In this document: one piece after another, positions 7,524-13,505 of the stretch
How the letters are laid out: each line of letters opens with the position of its first letter
Position numbering within the stretch: the stretch's first letter is position 1
Assembly (NCBI GenBank): GCA_024998705.1
Contig: JACOEF010000151.1
Coordinates: forward strand, 1 to 19,720
DNA: 19,720 bases
Source: Nitrospira sp.
GTDB taxonomy: Bacteria > Nitrospirota > Nitrospiria > Nitrospirales > Nitrospiraceae
Direction of reading: 5' to 3'
The notes under the pieces: model-generated
What the model was told of the DNA's origin: nothing
What the model saw: the letters and a program-made list of their open reading frames with translations, nothing else
Database searches by the model: none
Made by a program: the position numbers and the translations under genes

Positions 7524-7823
7524 TCTCGCTGCCGGTGGGTGGTGCATGCCGTAAACATGTTGAGCGATCCGTGCGCGCCTGAAGGCGGAGCCGGCATTCA
7601 TCTGGGGAATTGGTTGACCGTTCTTCGGTAATTTGCTAAGAGTAACAGCCTGCATTCACCCGCTGAGCATCGTGTCTTCTTCCTCGTGGTTTATTCTGTA
7701 TCCCGGCGAGGTCGACGTGTCGCTTCCGGATGTGGCGACGATCAACCTCCGGTTTTGCGCTTCACAGTAGACAGCCGCAGAGAGCGATTGATTGCGGATC
7801 CATGATTGAGTGGGAGTAACGTG
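7524..7823. other. Intergenic region between the activator and the murein endopeptidase gene
   Basis: No gene is supported in these 300 nt. It holds a small CGCC-TGAA-GGCG hairpin (7576-7587) without a T run, and the promoter-like element at 7614-7642. TGCCGG/CCGGCA arms flank the hairpin at a distance, which could form a larger fold after the activator gene, but this is not a clear terminator. Confidence 0.5.
7614..7642 (+). promoter_or_regulatory. Sigma70-type promoter upstream of the MepK-like gene
   Basis: TTGACC (7614-7619), 17-nt spacer, TAAGAG (7637-7642), with TGC directly before the -10 (extended -10). The predicted start near 7649 leaves a leader of about 175 nt before ATG 7824. 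Based on motif and spacing only. Confidence 0.45.
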
Positions 7824-8390
7824 ATGATATCTGAAGCACCGTCTCTTTTGACCAGACGGGGATTATTGCGTACGGCCACGGCCGGGCTTGCATTGGCATT
7901 CGCGCGGATGGCTCTTCCGTCCAAGGCATGGGCGTCGCGGTTGCCTGACGGCCGGTTGAATTTATACAACCTGCAGACTGATGAACGGCTGTCGGTCACG
8001 TACCGGGACGGAGCCGGCGAGTACGATCAGGATGCGCTCAATGCGCTCAACCATTTTCTGCGCTGCCACCACACGAACGAAACCGCGATGATGGATGTGC
8101 AGCTGATTGAATTCATCAACCTCGGGCAGAAGCGAATCGGCGGTCGTCGTACGGTGCATATTGTATCCGGGTATCGTTCGCCTGAGTATAACGAGCAGCT
8201 CATCAGAATGGGCACACGCGCGGCGCGCCATAGTTACCATATGTCGGGAAAAGCGGTCGATGTGCAGGTTCCCGGTGTGTCGTTGCGGACACTGCGTGAG
8301 GTCGCATTGCGACTCGGTTGTGGCGGGGTGGGGTATTATCCGCGTGGAAAGTTTGTGCATCTCGATTCAGGTCCTTACCGGCATTGGTAA
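7824..8390 (+). CDS. Tat-exported murein endopeptidase of the MepK/YcbK (DUF882, M15-like) family
   Basis: A 188-aa periplasmic zinc peptidase; characterised family members cut peptide cross-links in peptidoglycan (E. coli MepK acts on 3-3 links). The N-terminus has a twin-arginine signal, LTRRGLLRT, then a hydrophobic stretch and a likely cleavage after KAWA (about residue 37), as is typical for this family. Zinc-ligand motifs are intact: His139 and Asp146 in HMSGKAVDV, and His179 in FVHLDSG; GYRSP (116-120) is the usual upstream family motif. The length matches the family. ATG 7824 is chosen because GGGAG lies 7 nt upstream. It has a promoter-like element about 180 nt upstream, and no close operon partner: slyD-like starts 285 nt downstream. 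Confidence 0.9.
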   Translation: MISEAPSLLTRRGLLRTATAGLALAFARMALPSKAWASRLPDGRLNLYNLQTDERLSVTYRDGAGEYDQDALNALNHFLRCHHTNETAMMDVQLIEFINLGQKRIGGRRTVHIVSGYRSPEYNEQLIRMGTRAARHSYHMSGKAVDVQVPGVSLRTLREVALRLGCGGVGYYPRGKFVHLDSGPYRHW

Positions 8391-8675
8391 CGATTGATTC
8401 CTGCCTGTTCTTACGTCATGCCCCGATTTGTAGCGCACCGGGTGATGCCCTTCCTCGTTGGTCTTACAGTCCAGATGGGTCGATGCCGGACCCTGTTTCC
8501 TGCTATTCGCGTGACCGCCGCACCTCCCCGTGATAGGGTAGACGTGGAGGTCGCCCCTGGAGTATCGCTGTCCGCCGCTTGATCAACGAGCGAGATTAGC
8601 CGGTTGGGCGCAGTCGGCCCTGCAGCTGTGAACTATGGCCGGAGTCCGTGGGACGGCCGAGAAGGAGTGTGAGAG

Positions 8676-9152
8676 ATGTTCGTATCCAAGGGCGATATCG
8701 TATCCGTCGAATATACCATTCAGCTCGAAGACGGCTGTGTCATCGAGACCACTGTCGGGGAAACCCCACTGATCTACACCCATGGACAAGAGGAGATTCT
8801 GCAGGGCCTGGAAGCGGCGCTTGACGGTATGGAACTCGGGACAGCCAAGCTGGTGTCAGTCGCGCCCGTGGATGCCTATGGCGAGATTCATCCTGAGGGG
8901 TTTTTCGAAGTCAGTCGAGATCGAGTTCCGGAGGAGGCTCAGCGGATCGGAATGAAGTTGGAAACCACCGCTCCGGACGGTCGGGTGGTGTTTCCTTATG
9001 TCGCCGACATCAGGCCGGAGGTGATTGTGCTCGACCTCAACCATCCGCTTGCAGGGAAGACGTTGGTGTTCGATGTCAGGGTCGTCGATATCCGGCGTGG
9101 TGAACGCCAGCTGATGACGGAAGCTGTGTCCGGGGAAAAAGCAGCGCGTTAA
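8676..9152 (+). CDS. FKBP-type peptidyl-prolyl isomerase, SlyD-like
   Basis: A 158-aa cytoplasmic peptidyl-prolyl cis-trans isomerase/chaperone. The split FKBP domain is visible: residues 5-67 (GDIVSVEYTIQLEDG, GQEEILQGLEAALDGMELG) and about 126-140 (LAGKTLVFDVRV), with the inserted IF (insert-in-flap) chaperone domain between them (about 70-122, from DAYGE to VLDLNHP). The His/Cys-rich nickel-binding tail of E. coli SlyD is absent; the protein ends shortly after the FKBP domain. ATG 8676 has AAGGAG 8 nt upstream. No gene is supported in the 285 nt before it and no clear promoter was found there. Its TAA stop shares bases with the stop of the convergent OB-fold gene (TTAA, 9149-9152). Confidence 0.9.
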   Translation: MFVSKGDIVSVEYTIQLEDGCVIETTVGETPLIYTHGQEEILQGLEAALDGMELGTAKLVSVAPVDAYGEIHPEGFFEVSRDRVPEEAQRIGMKLETTAPDGRVVFPYVADIRPEVIVLDLNHPLAGKTLVFDVRVVDIRRGERQLMTEAVSGEKAAR

Positions 9153-9589
9153 CCGACCAGGTCTGGATTCATCCTGGCCATCGACTGGACCGATGTGGCC
9201 TTGATCTCGTTATACACAATAGCGCGGCCGGCCTGACGAAGACGGCTGAAGATCCCTTCGACCACCACGTAGTCACCCTCCCGCACATCCGACTTTCCCA
9301 GCCCCACGACCTTCACAGTTCCTGCGGTGTCTTGCAGGAGAAAGCCGAATGCCGGGTGGCCGTCGCGGTTGGTGGCGAGCTGAAAGCTGGTCACGCGCCC
9401 GCTGACGGTGACGACTTGATGGTCGTAGTGATCGGGATGGGCCAGGAGTTCTGTCACTTCGACCAAGGCCGTAGCCGAAAGTAAGCTGATGGGGAGGGCG
9501 CAGGCCAAAACCGTCAAGATCCCGAGCCGGACGACCGTTTTGCTCAACGTGCGCCGGAGTGAATGCTCGCCCGTAGGTTGCAGCCTCAT
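9149..9589 (-). CDS. Exported or membrane-anchored OB-fold protein
   Basis: A 146-aa protein with a basic N-terminus, one hydrophobic segment (about 22-41, VRLGILTVLACALPISLLSATA) serving as signal peptide or anchor, and a periplasmic domain whose pattern (VVTVSGRVTSF, FGFLLQDTAGTVKVVGLG, GDYVVVEGIF) looks like an OB fold of the tRNA-anti/nucleic-acid-binding type also found in BOF and CcmE-like proteins. The ligand is unknown. Two starts compete: ATG 9589 has no Shine-Dalgarno but sits exactly 6 nt after a perfect TATAAT; TTG 9604 in the same frame has GGAG 6 nt upstream. I report the ATG; the TTG would add five residues. The gene converges on slyD and lies 107 nt beyond the end of the 389-aa gene. 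Confidence 0.8.
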   Translation of the reverse strand: MRLQPTGEHSLRRTLSKTVVRLGILTVLACALPISLLSATALVEVTELLAHPDHYDHQVVTVSGRVTSFQLATNRDGHPAFGFLLQDTAGTVKVVGLGKSDVREGDYVVVEGIFSRLRQAGRAIVYNEIKATSVQSMARMNPDLVG

Positions 9590-9595
9590 GGTTGG

Positions 9596-9624
9596 ATTAT
9601 ACAAAATTCACTCCAGGCTGAGAA
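9596..9624 (-). promoter_or_regulatory. Promoter with perfect -10, leaderless geometry, before the OB-fold gene
   Basis: On the minus strand: TTCTCA (9619-9624), 17-nt spacer, TATAAT (9596-9601), then six bases CCAACC and ATG 9589. The predicted +1 is the A of the ATG. The -35 matches 4 of 6. Confidence 0.5.
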
Positions 9625-9711
9625 GGAGGTACTGAAAAAAGTTTCAGAAATCCGGGCGTGCAATACGCCTTCTGTTGGCGGGGGCTGCCGCCATATGGTC
9701 GCCCCAAGCCG

Positions 9712-10881
9712 CTATCGTCGAAGATCGTCGTGTAACTCGCCTATGAAACTCGTCAAAACATGCTGCTTCATTTGCCCGACTTCTTCCACCGTCTGTCGGG
9801 CGGCTTCATCCGCCAGCGCCAGGGCTTCCTTTGTCACCGGTGCCGTGCGAGCCAACATCTCCTGTTCGAGCGCATCGGGACTGGTATCTATTTCCGACAG
9901 CACGGCCATCAAGCGTTGCAGCCCAAACAACGAACGGGTGTTTTCGGAGTGGACGGCGTTGGAGCTGGCGCCATGGACGAGAGAGAGCCAGAATTTTCCT
10001 TCGAGGTCTTCTCCCAGGGTACCCCAGGCGAAGGTCCGAAGTTTCTCCACGAGCGCGTCTTCGGTGCGTTCCAACCCGTCATAGTGTGCAACCGATCGCT
10101 CCACCGGCCGTTCTCCCAAGACCGCGAGGGTTTCTTTCCAGAGATCGAGCGGTGCGGTTGCAGGAAGATCCTTCGCCGACGACCGTTGGAGAGAGGTTTG
10201 AAGGGCCTGCAGGTACTGGTGGAGATGTTTGACCTTCCGCGCCGCGAGACTCCCGGCCGGAATACCCCAGATATGCCCGATCTCGTGATCCTGCAACGGG
10301 GCTGCATTAATCGATTTCCATTCCCGCGCTGAGAGTTCATACCGCTTTCGGTACTTGTCCAGCAGGCGCAGTTGCGTTTGAAGTTCCAGGCCGAGTCGGG
10401 CTTCCTGATACGCTTCGGCAGAAATGTCATCTTCATCCCACCGACGGTTCAATAGCCGGATGGCCGGCTTGGGAACCGCCGCACGAGCGTCCTGCTTGAG
10501 CGTCGTCACCGCGGCCTCGTCTAGCTTATATTGTGTGAGCAGGATGTCGGAGGCGGCACGCACCAACCCCTCGGCGAGGGCGATCATCCCTTTCATGCTT
10601 TCCATCTGAAGCCACAGGCGTTCTCGGCGCAATCGGACCCGGCGGCGATACTCGTCACGGCGGCTGGTCACATCGCGTAACGCATCTTGTTTCACAACCT
10701 GGTGGAGGGGTTTCGAGCCGGCGACGCAACGCGGATCGGGCCGATCAGCCGCGATATGGGTGATTTCTTCTTCCGTGATATCGAAGTGCTGCAACAGCAG
10801 CAGCTTGAGCATGATCCGACCCTGAATCGGAGTCTGTTCGATCGTCGAAGTAATGAGATCTGAGGTGAACAAAGCGGTCAT
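9712..10881 (-). CDS. Unrecognised soluble helical protein (389 aa)
   Basis: I do not recognise this protein. It is 389 aa, has no signal peptide or membrane segment, is rich in Leu, Arg, Glu and Ala, and appears almost entirely helical. There are charged, possibly coiled-coil stretches at about 62-100 (SRRDEYRRRVRLRRERLWLQ) and 190-215 (QTQLRLLDKYRKRYELS). The middle contains HEIGHIWGIPAGSL, which superficially recalls an HExxH-like pattern but is HEIGH followed by no glutamate ligand I can identify. It has one Cys, so a metal or disulfide role is unlikely. ATG 10881 has GAGGGG 7 nt upstream. It starts 33 nt after the 70-aa gene, so the two are probably cotranscribed. A regulatory or structural partner role is possible, but no function is claimed. 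Confidence 0.8.
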   Translation of the reverse strand: MTALFTSDLITSTIEQTPIQGRIMLKLLLLQHFDITEEEITHIAADRPDPRCVAGSKPLHQVVKQDALRDVTSRRDEYRRRVRLRRERLWLQMESMKGMIALAEGLVRAASDILLTQYKLDEAAVTTLKQDARAAVPKPAIRLLNRRWDEDDISAEAYQEARLGLELQTQLRLLDKYRKRYELSAREWKSINAAPLQDHEIGHIWGIPAGSLAARKVKHLHQYLQALQTSLQRSSAKDLPATAPLDLWKETLAVLGERPVERSVAHYDGLERTEDALVEKLRTFAWGTLGEDLEGKFWLSLVHGASSNAVHSENTRSLFGLQRLMAVLSEIDTSPDALEQEMLARTAPVTKEALALADEAARQTVEEVGQMKQHVLTSFIGELHDDLRR

Positions 10882-10914
10882 GGTGTGGCCCCTCGTGCGA
10901 CGTAAAAGGTTCGC

Positions 10915-11127
10915 TCAAGCCGTGCCCTGATGGCTGGTTTCAAGGTAGACCGCGACATATTCACGGATTTGCTGGATGCTGCCGCTGACAAACAGTTCCC
11001 GGGGGATTTCGACCCGCACTAACTTGGCGGGATCGACGCCCCGGTCAATGGCGTATTCTTCGTCGATATACAAGGTCACCGAACCGTCGGGAAATCGAAT
11101 GGCGTAGACCGCGTTGTTTTCAGCCAT
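10915..11127 (-). CDS. Small unrecognised protein (70 aa), upstream partner of the 389-aa protein
   Basis: A 70-aa protein, not recognised. It has a compact, beta-rich first half (AVYAIRFPDGSVTLYIDEEYA, residues 5-25) and a C-terminal helix (QQIREYVAVYLET), with no signal or membrane segment. ATG 11127 has GGAG 8 nt upstream; a GTG two codons earlier (11133) is too close to that site. It precedes the 389-aa gene by 33 nt on the same strand, and the close spacing suggests cotranscription. Upstream on the minus strand there are TTGAGC and TATACC boxes about 19 nt apart, too weak to call a promoter. Confidence 0.75.
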   Translation of the reverse strand: MAENNAVYAIRFPDGSVTLYIDEEYAIDRGVDPAKLVRVEIPRELFVSGSIQQIREYVAVYLETSHQGTA

Positions 11128-11228
11128 GGACACTGCTCCGTCTGAAGGTGTGGAACGGTATAGCTATTAGAGGTAACACAGGCTCAACCCGAGTGTCAAA
11201 ATACGGAAAACGGGACTGACGGTGGCGG

Positions 11229-11891
11229 TCAGGGCCTGAAAATTCGCCATCGCCCGATCACATAGCCGGTGAAAAGGACGAGTGCGACGAGGAGTGTGTT
11301 TCGAATCCGTCCCGGGCCAAAACAGGCCAAATTGACGAGGGCGTTGGTGGTGCCGTAGGCGGCATATAGCAGGTAGATCAGCAACGACCATTTCTTGACC
11401 CGCAAAAACCCATACCCGACCAGGGTATGGAGAATCGGCGACAAGCCCTTGGTGATAAAGCCGGCGACGCCATCCAACTTGGTGCAAAAGAAGGGGAGCA
11501 GGTAGTCGGGATTGCTGACGATGAGCAGGGTATCGTTTGCCGCACTCACGAGAAAGAGGAGTCCGAGAAACCGGATGTCGTGTCCCTGTGACCAAGCGGT
11601 GCGGGTTGTTCTGACGATGTCGGAACCGTTCTCGGCCGGCCCGAGAGCCGCATCGTAGCTTTGCAGGGCCCACCAGGGAAGGGCCAGCAACATGAAGAAG
11701 AAGACTTCGGCAGCGCGGCCGGAGACCCGCCCGAGTGCCAGGCTCAGGAGGATCAGGAGAATGGTGACCAGCCCGTAGGAGAGTCCTGCTCCATATCGCC
11801 CCCGAATGAGTTGCTCCAGTCCTGGCAGGAGGGCTGAGTAGATCGCCGCACCGCGATCGGATCTGAAGGGGGGAGGGGGTGCAGTGGGCAT
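11229..11891 (-). CDS. Polytopic membrane protein of unknown function
   Basis: A 220-aa integral membrane protein with about six hydrophobic segments (approximately 36-54, 61-79, 105-125, 150-165, 168-190 and 197-215). The N-terminus AAIYSALLPGLEQLIRGRYG resembles the short amphipathic segment seen in TM2/DUF5683-type membrane proteins, where a PGLGQ motif is usual. No catalytic or transport motif is seen. ATG 11891 is the only reasonable start, though no Shine-Dalgarno is visible before it. The gene lies downstream of the hairpin terminator of the ChdC-like gene and about 100 nt upstream of the 70-aa gene, all on the minus strand. Confidence 0.75.
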   Translation of the reverse strand: MPTAPPPPFRSDRGAAIYSALLPGLEQLIRGRYGAGLSYGLVTILLILLSLALGRVSGRAAEVFFFMLLALPWWALQSYDAALGPAENGSDIVRTTRTAWSQGHDIRFLGLLFLVSAANDTLLIVSNPDYLLPFFCTKLDGVAGFITKGLSPILHTLVGYGFLRVKKWSLLIYLLYAAYGTTNALVNLACFGPGRIRNTLLVALVLFTGYVIGRWRIFRP

Positions 11892-11936
11892 GGATCGCGA
11901 GCGTGTTAGATCAGACGGCGTGTCGGGATAGAAACA

Positions 11937-11970
11937 ACACGGCCTTCGATCTTAAGATCGAAGGCCGTGT
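11937..11970 (-). terminator. Long perfect palindrome, terminator of the ChdC-like gene
   Basis: Two 17-nt arms (11937-11953 and 11954-11970) are perfect inverted copies with no spacer. On the minus strand the hairpin lies 24 nt past the stop of the ChdC-like gene and is followed by TGTTTCTAT, a moderately T-rich tract, as in an intrinsic terminator. On the plus strand the following bases are not T-rich. Confidence 0.75.
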
Positions 11971-11994
11971 CCACAAACTGCTGCGTACTAGCGG

Positions 11995-12702
11995 TTAACC
12001 GCCCAGGGTATCCAAGGTTTCTTTCAGTCTTTTACGGATGCAGGTGAAAATCGGGGTGTCGCGTAAGGTGTACCGGCTGCCCTCGGTTTCCCGGAGCGCC
12101 ATGACCAAGTCCAAGAAGTCTTCCGGCTTGTCGCTCTCGAAGGCCACAACCCATTCCTGGTCATCGAGACCGAACGAATAGGTGGTGTTGAGCTTAACCG
12201 AGGGGAAGCGATGGCCGACTTCAATGTGTTCGTCCATCATGCCCTGCCGCGCGGCCTTGGTGAGCAGGAACCACTCGCGAGTTTTCACAAACGGGTAGAC
12301 GAAGATGTACTTGGCCTTGCCGGGAACCACGGTGAGCCGCTTGCTCTCCTGGTTCTCATGAGTATGGTGGTCGACATAAATCGAGCGTTTGGTGATCGCG
12401 AGGTACGAATAGGGATTGTAGAGATACTTGCCCAATCCGGAGGCCATGATCTTCGTGCTCATTTCCTGGAACAGCTCAAGCTCATAGCTGATGCGCCAGA
12501 GCATCAGGTCACAATCCCCGCGAATACCGACGGTCGTGTAGGCGATGACGAGCACTTTTCCCTGATACTCTTCGACGGCTCGGAGAAATTCCTGCTTTCC
12601 GCGTGTGCGTTCATCTTCGGGAAGCCGACGCCAGGCGGGATCGATCTTATAGAAGGTAAAATTGACGTATTGACGGCGGGGAGCTTGTTCGGGGCTGGAC
12701 AT
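11995..12702 (-). CDS. Chlorite dismutase/ChdC (HemQ) superfamily heme protein, probable coproheme decarboxylase
   Basis: A 235-aa protein of the Cld/ChdC superfamily without signal peptide, so cytoplasmic. ChdC oxidatively decarboxylates coproheme III to heme b. The two ferredoxin-like halves are visible; markers are FYKIDPAWRRLP (17-28), NPYSYLAITKRSIYV (96-110), KYIFVYPFVKTREW (131-144) and MMDEHIEVGHRF (155-166). His159 matches the proximal heme ligand and Tyr136 in VYPF matches the Tyr used by Firmicutes ChdC; true chlorite dismutases lack that Tyr. At the distal site (Arg in Cld, Gln in Firmicutes ChdC) the alignment before FGLDD places Leu171, or Asn172 if shifted by one. ATG 12702 is chosen for GGAGGG 6 nt upstream. 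A promoter (12753-12782) precedes it and a hairpin terminator follows, so it may be a single-gene unit. The substrate assignment is an inference. Confidence 0.85.
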   Translation of the reverse strand: MSSPEQAPRRQYVNFTFYKIDPAWRRLPEDERTRGKQEFLRAVEEYQGKVLVIAYTTVGIRGDCDLMLWRISYELELFQEMSTKIMASGLGKYLYNPYSYLAITKRSIYVDHHTHENQESKRLTVVPGKAKYIFVYPFVKTREWFLLTKAARQGMMDEHIEVGHRFPSVKLNTTYSFGLDDQEWVVAFESDKPEDFLDLVMALRETEGSRYTLRDTPIFTCIRKRLKETLDTLGG

Positions 12703-12752
12703 GACGAACCCTCCAGACAACTTCTTGATAATGTAAAAGAATAAGAGTTAGC

Positions 12753-12782
12753 TCTTTAGCATTTCGTCTCTGGAGCTGTCAA
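12753..12782 (-). promoter_or_regulatory. Promoter of the ChdC-like gene
   Basis: On the minus strand TTGACA (12777-12782), 18-nt spacer, TAAAGA (12753-12758), with TGC directly upstream of the -10. The predicted start near 12746 gives a leader of about 44 nt. A 5-bp inverted repeat AAGAG/CTCTT (12744-12757) overlaps the -10 and could be an operator. Confidence 0.5.
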
Positions 12783-12809
12783 CAGAGTCCGGGGCCCGCG
12801 AGGCTCGAA

Positions 12810-12838
12810 TTGACAGGCCTATATCGATCTGATACTGC
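12810..12838 (+). promoter_or_regulatory. Possible promoter of the exported hypothetical protein
   Basis: TTGACA (12810-12815) starts exactly 35 nt before ATG 12845. The -10 is unclear: TACTGC (12833-12838, 17-nt spacer, poor match) or GATACT (12831-12836, 15-nt spacer, 4 of 6). Either would give almost no leader. Confidence 0.35.
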
Positions 12839-12844
12839 CTGCAC

Positions 12845-13459
12845 ATGATGCGCAGCGCTTCAAAATTGCCGATCGGATTCTGCCTCGCAGGAAGCCTCTT
12901 GGTAGTTCTGTGGTGGGGCATCGATTCATCGTATGCCATCGAAGTGCAGCCGACCGCCGACCAGATTCAGGCGACGGTGGAACGGGGGAAGCAGGCCGCC
13001 GCTGAAGGTCTCTCCCCGGAGCAACTCCATAGCTGGTTCGGCGCCGGCGAAGACCTTGCCCCGCGCGGCTTCATCATGACAAAGCTGGGAAGTCTGCTGG
13101 TGATGGCCAATCATCTTTCCTTACGGGCCTTGTCGCCGACCGAGCAGGATATCGCCCAGGTCATGGCGAACGAGAATCTGCTGGTCAACGTTCAGTTGTA
13201 CGGCGATCGGGTGAAATTTGCCGCCGACAGTTACGTGGTGCTGGAGCAAGCCGGTCGGACGGTGAAGCCGGCTACGGTTCGATTTGATGCCAGAGGCGAC
13301 CGTACGGCGGTGTGGCCGCAACAGCCTGCCTACCGCGCGAAGGTCATTGCGCAGTTCGCCTACGCGGAACTCGATCCACGGGCGAGGACTATGCTTACGG
13401 TCTTTCCTTCCAGCAGAGGCCAGGTCAGCTTCGAGCTGGACTTTGCGCGGATCGAATAG
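12845..13459 (+). CDS. Exported hypothetical protein (204 aa)
   Basis: A 204-aa protein that I do not recognise. It has a typical Sec signal peptide: basic MMRSASK, hydrophobic LPIGFCLAGSLLVVLWWGI, and a likely cleavage after SSYA (about residue 31). The mature part contains a helical start (PTADQIQATVERGKQAAAEG), then alternating beta-rich stretches (LLVNVQLYGDRVKFAADSYVV, VIAQFAYAELD, RGQVSFELDFARI), consistent with a small beta-sandwich periplasmic domain. ATG 12845 or ATG 12848 could be used; neither has a Shine-Dalgarno. It is divergent from the ChdC-like gene and 46 nt upstream of cinA, with which it may share a transcript. Confidence 0.8.
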   Translation: MMRSASKLPIGFCLAGSLLVVLWWGIDSSYAIEVQPTADQIQATVERGKQAAAEGLSPEQLHSWFGAGEDLAPRGFIMTKLGSLLVMANHLSLRALSPTEQDIAQVMANENLLVNVQLYGDRVKFAADSYVVLEQAGRTVKPATVRFDARGDRTAVWPQQPAYRAKVIAQFAYAELDPRARTMLTVFPSSRGQVSFELDFARIE

Positions 13460-13505
13460 GATCCGCCCCCTCTCGTGTTCTTCCGATCACACAGGGGTAT
13501 TCCTC

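Noticed and set aside
9632-9647. CTGAAA-AAAG-TTTCAG as a terminator after the 389-aa gene
   Set aside because: The 6-bp stem is AT-rich and not followed by a convincing T run on the minus strand.
9563-10084. Plus-strand frame with an AGAAGGAGGT sequence inside it near 9621-9630
   Set aside because: The strong Shine-Dalgarno-like sequence is not followed by a start codon at useful spacing leading into a real product, and the frame is antisense to the 389-aa gene with Ser/Arg-rich shadow composition.
10267-10284. HEIGH in the 389-aa protein as a zinc-protease HExxH motif
   Set aside because: It has the HExxH letters, but no downstream Glu/His ligand helix or protease context was recognisable, and the surroundings (IWGIPAG) do not resemble a known metalloprotease; not enough to claim an activity.
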